This document shows, piece by piece, positions 17,191-24,690 of a stretch of DNA of 53,420 bases. The position numbers and the translations under genes are program-made. The notes under the pieces were generated by a model. It did not search any database. It saw nothing but the letters and a program-made list of their open reading frames with translations, and was not told the DNA's origin. Within the stretch, counting starts at the first letter, position 1; each line of letters opens with the position of its first letter. The stretch is from Bradyrhizobium canariense (GTDB taxonomy: Bacteria > Pseudomonadota > Alphaproteobacteria > Rhizobiales > Xanthobacteraceae). The DNA is taken from the NCBI RefSeq assembly GCF_019402665.1, contig NZ_VSST01000071.1, positions 1-53,420 of the forward strand, written 5' to 3'.

Positions 17191-18137
17191 CAGGCCGCTC
17201 CACCGGCTTCGGTGTGTATCCAGGCCTCGCCGCAAGCCTTTGCCAATTCGCGCACGCGAAGAATGTAGCTCTGCCGCTCGGTCACCGAGATCACGCCGCG
17301 CGCGTCGAGCAGGTTGAACACATGGCTTGCCTTGATGCATTGGTCATAGGCCGGCAGCGACATCAGATGGGCCTCGCGCTTGCCGGACTCCGAATTTTTT
17401 TGCCAACCTGCCTCGAGATATTTCCGGCAGGCAGATTCCGCCATCTTGAACTGCTCGAACAGCATCGCGGTGTCGGCCACTTCGAAATTGTGCTTCGAAT
17501 ATTCCCGCTCGGCCTGCAGGAAGACATCGCCATAGGTGACCTTGGCGTCACCTTCGCGGCCGTTGAAGTTCAGGTCGTAGACGCGATCGACGCCCTGCAC
17601 GTACATCGCGAGCCGCTCGAGCCCGTAGGTAAGCTCGCCCGCGACCGGCGCGCATTCGACACCCGCGACCTGCTGGAAATAGGTGAACTGGCTGACTTCC
17701 ATGCCGTCGCACCAGCACTCCCAGCCGAGGCCCCAGGCGCCCAGCGTCGGGCTCTCCCAATCGTCCTCGACGAAGCGAATGTCGTGCATGGCGGAATCGA
17801 TGCCGATCGCGGCGAGCGACTTCAGGTACAGCTCCTGAAGGTTCGGCGGCGACGGTTTCATGATCACTTGGAACTGGTAGTAGTGCTGCATCCGGTTCGG
17901 ATTCTCGCCGTAGCGGCCGTCCTTGGGACGCCGCGAGGGCTGCACATAGGCCGCATTCCAGGGCTTGGGCCCGAGTGCGCGCAGCGTGGTCGCCGGATGG
18001 AAGGTACCCGCACCCATTTCCATGTCGTAGGGTTGCAGGATCACGCAGCCCTGCTCGGCCCAGAACCGCTGGAGCGCGAGGATAAAACCCTGGAACGAGC
18101 GTTCCGGGCGCATATGGGCGGGCAAGGAGGCGTCCAT
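17190..18137 (-). CDS. glyQ: Glycyl-tRNA synthetase alpha subunit
   Basis: Class II catalytic chain that activates glycine. 315 residues from ATG 18137 (MDASLPAHMRPERSFQG). The family start SFQGFILALQRFWAEQGC, the motif VILQPYDMEMGAGTFHPAT and the stretch PSRRPKDGRYGENPNRMQHY are diagnostic. An internal ATG at 18113 (MRPERSF) would give 307 residues and is also possible; the open frame starts further upstream at a TTG without family sequence. It overlaps glyS by one base. Confidence 0.96.
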   Translation of the reverse strand: MDASLPAHMRPERSFQGFILALQRFWAEQGCVILQPYDMEMGAGTFHPATTLRALGPKPWNAAYVQPSRRPKDGRYGENPNRMQHYYQFQVIMKPSPPNLQELYLKSLAAIGIDSAMHDIRFVEDDWESPTLGAWGLGWECWCDGMEVSQFTYFQQVAGVECAPVAGELTYGLERLAMYVQGVDRVYDLNFNGREGDAKVTYGDVFLQAEREYSKHNFEVADTAMLFEQFKMAESACRKYLEAGWQKNSESGKREAHLMSLPAYDQCIKASHVFNLLDARGVISVTERQSYILRVRELAKACGEAWIHTEAGGAA

Positions 18138-18230
18138 CGTCAGATCGGGCTCTCGCGGGGGTGTTGAATCGCGCGGGACCGTATCGACGGCAGGGGTGGG
18201 AATCAAGGCAAAGGGGGGTTGAAATGGGCT

Positions 18231-18329
18231 GTCATTCCGGGGCGCCCGAAGGGCGAACCCGGAATCTCGAGCTTCTCAGGTGCGCAACTGCGCACCCTAG
18301 TTCGATGCTTCGCATCGCCCCGGAATGAC
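18231..18329. repeat. Palindromic multi-hairpin repeat
   Basis: Perfect 14-bp outer arms (GTCATTCCGGGGCG at 18231-18244 and its complement at 18316-18329) enclose three perfect small hairpins: CGCCC-GAA-GGGCG, GGTGCGCA-AC-TGCGCACC, and CGATGC-TTC-GCATCG. The transcript would fold as a multibranch structure. It lies between glyQ and a small membrane protein gene on the same strand. Confidence 0.9.
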
Positions 18330-18349
18330 GGCGTATGGAAAGACGCCAG

Positions 18350-18541
18350 CTAGCCCGGCCGATAGGCTCCGGTCACGGGATCCTGCTTCAGCGTCTGGAC
18401 GGCCCCCCTATGGGCGGCCTCGGCGACGCGTGAGAGGCGCATCTCCTCCAGCTCCTGGTTGATCCTGACGGCGGTCTTGTAGGCCCAGCGGACCACGGCA
18501 AGCCCGCCCAAGACGCCCGCGAAAGCGACGAACGGCGGCAT
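18350..18541 (-). CDS. Small single-pass membrane protein
   Basis: A 63-residue protein starting MPPFVAFAGVLGGLAVVRW, with one hydrophobic helix (about residues 3-20) and then a charged helix (INQELEEMRLSRVAEAAHRG) ending in DPVTGAYRPG. I know no function; proteins with this tail occur widely in rhizobia. ATG 18541 has AAGGA about seven bases upstream; a TTG six codons earlier is in frame. It sits between the S49 peptidase gene and glyQ on the same strand. Confidence 0.7.
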   Translation of the reverse strand: MPPFVAFAGVLGGLAVVRWAYKTAVRINQELEEMRLSRVAEAAHRGAVQTLKQDPVTGAYRPG

Positions 18542-18657
18542 CGGTCGATCCTTGTTCAATGCTCAGCCCCCACGCGCATTCTTGCGCAGACCGGGCCGCG
18601 CCGCAATTGGCTCAGCCTCAAGTCTCCTTGGGACCAAATGGCGCGGAGGGGCTCCGT

Positions 18658-19566
18658 CTAGAACCCGAATTTCGCCCAGATCGCGCGCGTCTCGACCGCC
18701 GAGATCAGGTCGTCCGGCAGGCCGGCTATCGATTCCAGGGCCGAAAGCTGCCCCGCGCCGGGCGATTTCCGGCCCAAAAGGCTGGAGAGCAGACCGGTCG
18801 GCTGGGCAATCACGGGGGTGAGAACCTTCTCGCCATAGCGGGCACGAAGAGTTGAGCGGAGATCGCCGATGCTGTCGGCGAGCCCCAGCGCGATCGAACT
18901 CTCGCCGGCCCAGTATTCGCCCGTGAACAGGGTGTCGTCGGAGCCCTTCAACCGCGCGCCGCGGCTCTCCTTCACCAGCGCGATGAAGATCTGGTGGATC
19001 TCGCGCTGGAGCGCCTTCAGCTTGGCGACGTCGTCGGGGTTTTCAGGGAGAAACGGGTCGAGCATCGCCTTGTGCGCACCGGCGGTGTAGAGGCGCCGCT
19101 CGATGCCGAGCCGCTTGATCGCCTCCTGGAAACCAAAACTGCCGCCGACCACGCCGATCGAACCGAGGATCGAGGACGGATCGCAGATGATCTCGTCGCC
19201 GGCGCAGGCGATCATGTAGCCGCCGGAGGCCGCGACGTCCTCGACGAACACCAGCACCGGCAGCTTCTTCTCCGCCGCGAGCTGCTTGATGCGCAGGTAG
19301 ATCTGGCGCGACTGCACCGGCGAGCCGCCGGGCGAATTGATCACCAGCGCCACCGCCTTGGCGTTGCGCGTCGAAAACGCCCGCTCCAGCACCCGCGAAA
19401 CGGTCGCGAGCGTCATACCCGGACGCAGCGGCGTCACCGCGCCGATCACACCGGACAGCCGCACCACCGGCACCACGGCCGTGCCGGGACGGAAGCGCGC
19501 CGGCAGATATTGCATGAGCTTGTCGGCCAGGCCGGAACTCTCACGATCGTTCAATTGTTCGGCCAT
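18658..19566 (-). CDS. S49 family serine peptidase (SohB/SppA-like)
   Basis: Peptidase of 302 residues, probably cleaving signal peptides or small membrane fragments. The catalytic serine is S114 in VAASGGYMIACAGDEI, and the general-base lysine is K166 in TAGAHKAMLDPF, the Ser-Lys dyad of the S49 family. The oxyanion stretch INSPGGSPVQS is at 77-86. There is no clear signal peptide or N-terminal membrane helix, which makes it a cytoplasmic or peripherally bound short form. The start ATG 19566 has AGAGGT seven bases upstream. The 32-residue peptide gene is divergent from it. Confidence 0.9.
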   Translation of the reverse strand: MAEQLNDRESSGLADKLMQYLPARFRPGTAVVPVVRLSGVIGAVTPLRPGMTLATVSRVLERAFSTRNAKAVALVINSPGGSPVQSRQIYLRIKQLAAEKKLPVLVFVEDVAASGGYMIACAGDEIICDPSSILGSIGVVGGSFGFQEAIKRLGIERRLYTAGAHKAMLDPFLPENPDDVAKLKALQREIHQIFIALVKESRGARLKGSDDTLFTGEYWAGESSIALGLADSIGDLRSTLRARYGEKVLTPVIAQPTGLLSSLLGRKSPGAGQLSALESIAGLPDDLISAVETRAIWAKFGF

Positions 19567-19620
19567 GCCGTTACCTCTGATTAACCATTTCTTATCACGC
19601 GACTGTCATTGGAAGGGCCC

Positions 19621-19646
19621 GGAACGTGTTTTGCAAAAACCCCGTT
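19621..19646 (+). promoter_or_regulatory. EcfG (general stress response) promoter
   Basis: GGAAC at 19621-19625, a 17-bp spacer and CGTT at 19643-19646 match exactly the sigma-EcfG consensus GGAAC-N16/17-CGTT known in Alphaproteobacteria. Transcription would begin near 19653 and give a leader of about 25 bases before the small open frame at 19678. Confidence 0.75.
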
Positions 19647-19677
19647 GAGAGGCTGCAATGGGCCAGCGGAGAACACC

Positions 19678-19776
19678 ATGAAAATCTATCTGCTGATGCT
19701 GCTGATCGGTGCGCTATTCATGGCGATCCGCCTGACGACTCCGCAAGAGCACCAGTCGGAATCGCTTCCGCAATAG
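19678..19776 (+). CDS. 32-residue membrane peptide, predicted stress-induced
   Basis: A short open frame encodes 32 residues: an N-terminal hydrophobic helix (MKIYLLMLLIGALFMAI) and a polar tail (RLTTPQEHQSESLPQ). The helix is long enough to span or insert in the membrane. Support comes from the strong Shine-Dalgarno GGAG seven bases before ATG 19678 and from the exact EcfG-type promoter just upstream. It lies divergently from the S49 peptidase and its stop is one base from the convergent methyltransferase stop. I know no family; the function is unknown. The main doubt is that so short a frame could occur by chance. Confidence 0.6.
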   Translation: MKIYLLMLLIGALFMAIRLTTPQEHQSESLPQ

Positions 19777-19777
19777 C

Positions 19778-20548
19778 TCAGCACGGTTCCACCAGGGGTA
19801 GAATCGCCCTCCCCTCCAGAATATCCATCACCTCTTTTTTAGGCACGCGTGACTCTTCGTTGAGCATGAGGCTCGGCAACAATCGCGCCGGGGCCCTCCC
19901 GCCCTTGACCGCGCGCACCAGCACGCGGATCGCGGGCCGCCCGGCTTCACCGTGAACCGGCAGAATCGCGAGACTGCCGAAGCCGCGAGACAGCGCTGCC
20001 AAAACCTCCGTGATCCCATCTGCGCGCCAAATCAATGTCAGCGCACCATTCGAGCGGAGGATGCGGCGCGCCGCATGTACCCAGGCATTCAGCGTCTCAT
20101 CCGTCGCCACATGCGCGATCTGGCGCGCCTGGTCGGGCGAGCCGCGATGGCGAGCGGGATCGTTGAAGGGCGGGTTCGTCAGCACCACGTCGACGCTGTC
20201 GGGCGCGAGCCCGCTGGCCGCGAAGGCCTGTGCGTCCGCGGTGACGTCGAGCACGATCGTCTCGGCGGCAATCGCATTCGCTGCCGCATTGACGCGCGCA
20301 AGCTCCGCCAGCTCGGGATCGATCTCGACCAGGCCGAGCTTGATCCCGGGAACGCGCCGAGCCAACGCAAGCCCGGCTGTGCCGATGCCGGCGCCGAGAT
20401 CGACGACGCGGTCGCCCGCCCTCGCCTCCGTCGCCGCCGCGAGCAGAATGGCATCGTGCCCGGCGCGATGGCCGGACCGCTTCTGCTTCAGCCGCAATTG
20501 CCCGCCGAGAAAGGCGTCCTCGGTGAGGTCTGCCAGTGCTTCACTCAT
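19778..20548 (-). CDS. TrmN6-like N6-adenine methyltransferase
   Basis: SAM-dependent methyltransferase of 256 residues. VVDLGAGIGTAGLALARR at about 48-65 is the SAM-binding motif I, and TNPPFNDP at 124-131 is the NPPF motif of N6-adenine/N6-amino methyltransferases. Its likely relatives modify A37 of tRNA1(Val) (COG4123 type), but other RNA or protein substrates cannot be excluded. The ATG at 20548 lies inside the 3' end of the DUF2007 gene (8-bp overlap), so translation is probably coupled. Confidence 0.85.
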   Translation of the reverse strand: MSEALADLTEDAFLGGQLRLKQKRSGHRAGHDAILLAAATEARAGDRVVDLGAGIGTAGLALARRVPGIKLGLVEIDPELAELARVNAAANAIAAETIVLDVTADAQAFAASGLAPDSVDVVLTNPPFNDPARHRGSPDQARQIAHVATDETLNAWVHAARRILRSNGALTLIWRADGITEVLAALSRGFGSLAILPVHGEAGRPAIRVLVRAVKGGRAPARLLPSLMLNEESRVPKKEVMDILEGRAILPLVEPC

Positions 20549-20768
20549 CGCCGCGCAGTTCGTGGCTGAGGCCGGCCTCGGTCAGAAGCTGCCGGGCCTC
20601 GATGGCGTCGTCCTCGTGGACCAGGATCCGCCGCGGCAAAATGCCGAGCGAGCCCTCGATGATGCTCATGTTCTGGTCCAGCACCAGATGATGGATGTTG
20701 GCGCCGTCGAGCAGCGCGCCGATCGCCGACACCAGCACCATATCGTTGGTCCGAACCAGTTCTCGCAA
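20541..20768 (-). CDS. DUF2007 small protein
   Basis: A 75-residue protein, MRELVRTNDMVLVSAIGALL..., matching the DUF2007 pattern: a ferredoxin-like fold with ANIHHLVLDQNMS, then GILPRRILVHEDDAIEARQLL. It is annotated in databases as a putative signal-transducing protein; no function is proven. No ATG is available near the start; TTG 20768 has a perfect AGGAGG eight bases upstream and is the best choice. It overlaps the following methyltransferase gene by 8 bp and is divergent from the polyprenyl diphosphate synthase gene. Confidence 0.85.
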   Translation of the reverse strand: MRELVRTNDMVLVSAIGALLDGANIHHLVLDQNMSIIEGSLGILPRRILVHEDDAIEARQLLTEAGLSHELRGDE

Positions 20769-20900
20769 AACACAAGCCTCCTGCCTGACGGGGATTAAGC
20801 GCCAAATGTCAATGGTTCCACGGCCCTTGCCGCATCCCCGTCCAGTTTCTATTGTCTTTCCATCAGAATAGCCCTTCCGGGGCAAATATTGGAGACCGGC

Positions 20901-21908
20901 GTGGCCGTCATCGTACCTTTCGAAACTCCCGGCGCGTCGATCGAAGAGCTGGTTGCCCTTGTCGCCGGTGACATGGAGCGCGTCAACGCCACGATCCTGT
21001 CGCGGACCGGTTCGGACGTGACCATGATCCCGGAGGTCGCCAACCATTTGATCTCCTCCGGGGGCAAGCGCCTGCGGCCGATGCTGACGCTGGCCATGGC
21101 CAACCTCGCCGGCTACACCGGCGACGGCCATATCAAGCTCGCCGCCAGCGTCGAGTTCATGCATACCGCCACCCTGCTCCATGACGACGTCGTCGACGAA
21201 AGCGAGATGCGCCGCGGCAAGCTGTCGGCGCGCATGCTCTGGGGCAATGAGGCAAGCGTGCTGGTCGGCGACTTCCTGCTCGGCCAGGCCTTCCGCATGA
21301 TGGTCGAGGTCGGCTCGCTCCGCGCGCTCGACATTCTCTCCGCGGCCGCCGCCACCATCGCCGAGGGCGAGGTGATGCAGCTTGCCGCCGCCAAGAACAC
21401 CGCGACCACCGAGGACGAATATCTCGCCGTGATCCGCGGCAAGACCGCCGAGCTGTTCGCGGCCGCCTGCGAGGTCGGCCCCGTGATCGCCAATCGTCCG
21501 AAGGCGGAGCAGACCGCCTGCCGCTCGGTCGGCATGAATCTCGGCATCGCCTTCCAGCTCGTCGACGACGTGCTCGACTATGGCGGCAAGAGCGCGAAGC
21601 TCGGCAAGAATACCGGCGACGATTTCCGCGAGGGCAAGATCACGCTGCCCGTCGTGCTCGCCTTCCGCCGCGGCAACGACACCGAGCGCGCCTTCTGGAT
21701 CCGCGCGCTCGAGCGCGGCGAAATCGGCGACACCGACCTCGACCACGCCATCGGGCTGATGAACAAGCATCGTGCGCTCGAAGACACGCGCAGCCGCGCC
21801 CAGCACTACGGCGCCATGGCGGTGGACGCGCTGGCGCTGTTCCCATCCTCGCCAATGAAGAGCGCGCTGGAGCAGGTCGTGGCGTTCTGTCTGGCACGGT
21901 CGCATTAG
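20901..21908 (+). CDS. ispB: Polyprenyl diphosphate synthase for ubiquinone side chain
   Basis: Condenses isopentenyl diphosphate units to the long prenyl tail of ubiquinone. 335 residues from GTG 20901, which has GGAG six bases upstream. It has both aspartate-rich motifs: DDVVD at 95-99 (LLHDDVVDESEMRRG) and DDVLD at 222-226, plus SGGKRLRPML near the start. Chain length cannot be read with certainty; bradyrhizobia use ubiquinone-10, so decaprenyl is likely, although the family is often named octaprenyl. The gene lies divergently from DUF2007 and is followed by a palindromic repeat. Confidence 0.93.
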   Translation: MAVIVPFETPGASIEELVALVAGDMERVNATILSRTGSDVTMIPEVANHLISSGGKRLRPMLTLAMANLAGYTGDGHIKLAASVEFMHTATLLHDDVVDESEMRRGKLSARMLWGNEASVLVGDFLLGQAFRMMVEVGSLRALDILSAAAATIAEGEVMQLAAAKNTATTEDEYLAVIRGKTAELFAAACEVGPVIANRPKAEQTACRSVGMNLGIAFQLVDDVLDYGGKSAKLGKNTGDDFREGKITLPVVLAFRRGNDTERAFWIRALERGEIGDTDLDHAIGLMNKHRALEDTRSRAQHYGAMAVDALALFPSSPMKSALEQVVAFCLARSH

Positions 21909-21949
21909 GGCTCCGCATCCTTAGCGCTTGCTGGTCGCCACACCCTCAG

Positions 21950-22072
21950 TGTCGTCCCGGCGAAGGCCGGGATCCATTACCCCGGTCAGCGTCGTCTGAG
22001 CGCGCTGTGGCCACCATCGTGCCACCACAACAACAGTCGTGGCTATGGGTCCCGGCCTTCGCCGGGACGACA
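21950..22072. repeat. Palindromic repeat, GTCGTCCCGGCGAAGGCCGGGA family
   Basis: Perfect 23-bp inverted arms at 21950-21972 and 22050-22072, separated by 77 bp. Each arm folds on itself (TCCCGGC-GAA-GGCCGGGA). It lies between the polyprenyl diphosphate synthase and hxlR genes, both on the plus strand, and may serve as the downstream structure of the former. Confidence 0.95.
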
Positions 22073-22104
22073 TCGTTGAGATAGCCTCACCACTTCATCA
22101 ACAC

Positions 22105-22124
22105 CGTCATTGCGAGCGCAGCGA
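22105..22124. repeat. Solitary half of the CGTCATTGCGAG repeat
   Basis: CGTCATTGCGAGCGCAGCGA is identical to the left arm of the full palindromic unit at 31292-31374, but no right arm follows. It appears to be a remnant or single insertion of the repeat. Confidence 0.85.
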
Positions 22125-22182
22125 CAGCTCCAGCTTCGCAGCTGCCTTGGCTCCCTCCACCCGCATCGGCCACTGCTCGCCA

Positions 22183-22207
22183 AGTAACTTGCATTTTGCA
22201 AGCCACT
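22183..22207 (+). promoter_or_regulatory. Palindrome upstream of hxlR (candidate HxlR operator)
   Basis: A 25-bp palindrome with a perfect core CTTGCA-TTT-TGCAAG (22188-22202), flanked by AGT and ACT at the ends. It ends 17 bp before the hxlR ATG. A palindrome of this size next to an HxlR-type dimer gene suggests autoregulation; this is inference. Confidence 0.65.
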
Positions 22208-22223
22208 CTCCTACCTTTGCCTC

Positions 22224-22739
22224 ATGCAGCCCAAATCCCCTTCCATCCAGGAATGTCCGGTCGGCCGCGCCGTGGAGACGGTCGGCGAATGGTGGAGCAT
22301 TTTGATCCTGCGGGATGCGTTCCAGGGCGCAACGAGGTTCGACGAATTTTCGCAAAGCCTCGGGATCGCGCCGAACATCCTGTCGCGGCGGTTGGCCCAT
22401 CTCACCGAAAGCGGCATGTTCGTCCGCCGCCGCTACAATGAACGGCCGCCGCGCTATGAATATGTGCTGACGGACAAGGCCCGGGACTTCTTCCCCGTGG
22501 TCGCGACCCTGCTCGCCTGGGGCAACAAGCATCTCGCACCGAAGGGCGAAGCGATCCTGCTCGCGAACCGGCGCGATCGTCGTCCATTCAATCCGGTGGT
22601 GGTCGATGCCGCCGACATGCAGCCGATTACGCTCACCAATGCGGTCATCATCGCCGGTCCCCGCGCCAGCCGTCTCATGCGCAAACGGCTGACCTCGCTC
22701 AAAGCCATGAACCCGGCCGTCGCGCCGGCTGGAGACTGA
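22224..22739 (+). CDS. HxlR family transcriptional regulator
   Basis: Winged-helix DNA-binding protein of 171 residues. The family signature CPVGRAVETVGEWWSILIL is at about residues 11-29; it contains the conserved cysteine that acts as a redox or electrophile sensor in several HxlR/DUF24 proteins. LGIAPNILSRRLAHL is the recognition helix region and RYEYVLTDKA the wing. The C-terminal 60 residues (NRRDRRPFNPVVVDA...) are an extension found in a subset of the family. It is 1 bp upstream of the ketoacyl synthase gene, so the two are one transcription unit, and a 25-bp palindrome precedes it. Confidence 0.93.
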   Translation: MQPKSPSIQECPVGRAVETVGEWWSILILRDAFQGATRFDEFSQSLGIAPNILSRRLAHLTESGMFVRRRYNERPPRYEYVLTDKARDFFPVVATLLAWGNKHLAPKGEAILLANRRDRRPFNPVVVDAADMQPITLTNAVIIAGPRASRLMRKRLTSLKAMNPAVAPAGD

Positions 22740-22740
22740 C

Positions 22741-23997
22741 ATGCGTCGTATCGTCGTGACGGGAATGGGCGCGGTGTCGCCGCTTGGCTGCGGTGTCGAA
22801 CTGTCGTGGCGCCGGCTGCTGGCCGGTCAAAGCGGGCTGCGCCCGCTGCCGGAATGGTCGCAGGCGCTGCCGGCACGCATTGCCGGCCTCTTGCCCGACA
22901 AGGCCGATGATGCGGACGGCGGCTTCGATCCCGCGCAGGCCGCCGCGCCGAAAGACCAGCGCAAGATGGACCGCTTCATCCTGTTCGCGCTGCTCGCCAC
23001 TGCAGAAGCTGTGGCGCAGGCCGGCTGGACACCGCAGGACGCGGCAGCACAGGAACGAACCGCGACGATCATCGCCTCCGGCGTCGGCGGTTTTCCGGCG
23101 ATGGCGGAGGCGGTGCGCATCACCGAACTGCGCGGCCCGCGCCGGCTGTCGCCGTTCACGATCCCCTCTTTCCTCGCCAATCTCGCTGCGGGGCACGTCT
23201 CGATCAAATACGGCTACAAGGGAGCGCTGGGCACACCGGTCACGGCGTGCGCCGCCGGCGTTCAGGCGATCGGCGATGCCGCGCGCATGATCCGCGCGAG
23301 CGAGGCTGATGTGGCGATCTGCGGCGGCGCGGAAGCCTGCATCGACATCGTCAGCCTCGGCGGCTTCGCTGCGGCCCGCGCACTGTCGAGCGGGTTCAAT
23401 GACGCACGCGCCTCGCGCCCGTTCGATCGCGACCGCGACGGTTTTGTCATGGGCGAAGGTGCCGGCATCCTGGTGATCGAGGAGCTGGAGCATGCCTTGG
23501 CGCGTGGCGCGACGCCGATCGCGGAGATTGTCGGATACGGTACGACCGCGGACGCCTATCACATGACATCGGGTCCGCCTGACGGTGACGGCGCGCGGCG
23601 CGCCATGGAGATCGCGCTCCGGCAGGCGAAGCTTGCGCCTGCGGATTTGCAGCACCTGAACGCGCATGCGACGTCGACACCGGCCGGCGACGAGAGCGAG
23701 CTTGGCGCGATTGCCGCCCTGTTCGGTCGTCACCGCGGCATCGCCGTGAGCGCGACCAAATCGGCCACCGGCCATCTGCTCGGCGCCGCGGGTGGGCTGG
23801 AAGCGGTCTTCACCGTGCTCGCCCTGCGCGACCAGATCGCGCCGCCGACGCTCAATCTCGAAAACCCTGATCCCGCCGCTGACGGCATCGACATCGTCGC
23901 CGGTGTGGCGCGCCCGATGCCGATGCAGCACGCGATCTCGAACGGGTTCGGATTCGGCGGGGTGAATGCCAGCGTGATCTTCCGCCGGATGGGCTAA
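22741..23997 (+). CDS. Beta-ketoacyl-ACP synthase II (FabF-like)
   Basis: Condensing enzyme that extends acyl-ACP with malonyl-ACP. 418 residues, normal length. The catalytic triad is visible: C170 in TPVTACAAGVQ, H309 in NAHATSTPAGD and H345 in SATGHLLGAAGG, and the C-terminal GFGFGGVNAS is typical. It is not within a fatty-acid synthesis cluster and no acyl carrier protein is nearby. The coupling with an HxlR regulator suggests an accessory, conditionally expressed isoenzyme rather than the housekeeping FabF; this is inference. Confidence 0.93.
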   Translation: MRRIVVTGMGAVSPLGCGVELSWRRLLAGQSGLRPLPEWSQALPARIAGLLPDKADDADGGFDPAQAAAPKDQRKMDRFILFALLATAEAVAQAGWTPQDAAAQERTATIIASGVGGFPAMAEAVRITELRGPRRLSPFTIPSFLANLAAGHVSIKYGYKGALGTPVTACAAGVQAIGDAARMIRASEADVAICGGAEACIDIVSLGGFAAARALSSGFNDARASRPFDRDRDGFVMGEGAGILVIEELEHALARGATPIAEIVGYGTTADAYHMTSGPPDGDGARRAMEIALRQAKLAPADLQHLNAHATSTPAGDESELGAIAALFGRHRGIAVSATKSATGHLLGAAGGLEAVFTVLALRDQIAPPTLNLENPDPAADGIDIVAGVARPMPMQHAISNGFGFGGVNASVIFRRMG

Positions 23998-24057
23998 ACG
24001 CAAGCCTTGTAGACGACGGGGCCTTGCAATCGCGGCAAGCATCGCTACCAAAGCAGG

Positions 24058-24690
24058 ATGATCAACACGAATTTCTGGCTGTTCCTGGCCGCCGCTTGTC
24101 TCATCGCCGCCGTTCCCGGCCCCGGTATTTTCTACGTCGCGGCACGGACCTTGTCGGAAGGGCGCGCCAGCGGTTTTGCATCGACCGTGGGCACCGCGCT
24201 CGGCGGGCTGGTTCATGTGGTCGCAGGCAGCCTCGGCATCTCCGCCATCATCCTCGCCAGCGCCGAGCTGTTCGCCGCCGTGAAGTTTGTCGGCGCACTC
24301 TATCTGGTCTGGCTCGGCATCAGGACCTTTCGCAGCGCCGGCCGCGCGCTGTCATTCGACAGCGAGCCCGTCGGCGACAAGCGCGCCTTTCGCGACGGCG
24401 TGCTGGTCGAGGCGCTGAACCCGAAGACCGCCGCCTTCTTCCTCGCCTTCATTCCGCAGTTCCTTGACCCCGCGGGATCGAACCCGACACTGCAATTCAT
24501 CATGTTGGGTGCGATCTCGGTGACGCTGAACACGCTCGCCGACATCGTGGTGGTGCTGATGGCCTCCGCGACACGCACGCAGTTGATCGGAAGGCCACAT
24601 CTGATGCGACGTCTCACCCAGGGCTCCGGCGTCTTCATCGCAGGGCTCGGCCTGTCGCTCGCACTGGCGCGGCGACCCGCGAATGGATAG
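24058..24690 (+). CDS. LysE/RhtB family exporter
   Basis: Inner-membrane protein of 210 residues with about six helices. The start INTNFWLFLAAACLIAAVPGPGIFYVAART carries the conserved PGP of the LysE/RhtB family, and EALNPKTAAFFLAFIPQFLD in the middle is equally typical. Relatives export amino acids or related metabolites; the substrate is unknown. The stop overlaps the start of the hydrolase gene by 8 bp, which suggests coupled translation and perhaps a common role such as export of the hydrolase product. Confidence 0.92.
   Translation: MINTNFWLFLAAACLIAAVPGPGIFYVAARTLSEGRASGFASTVGTALGGLVHVVAGSLGISAIILASAELFAAVKFVGALYLVWLGIRTFRSAGRALSFDSEPVGDKRAFRDGVLVEALNPKTAAFFLAFIPQFLDPAGSNPTLQFIMLGAISVTLNTLADIVVVLMASATRTQLIGRPHLMRRLTQGSGVFIAGLGLSLALARRPANG

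Noticed and set aside
19581..19588. TTAACCAT, a CtrA half-site-like octamer before the S49 peptidase gene
   Set aside because: A single octamer without a second half-site; expected by chance at this frequency in intergenic DNA.
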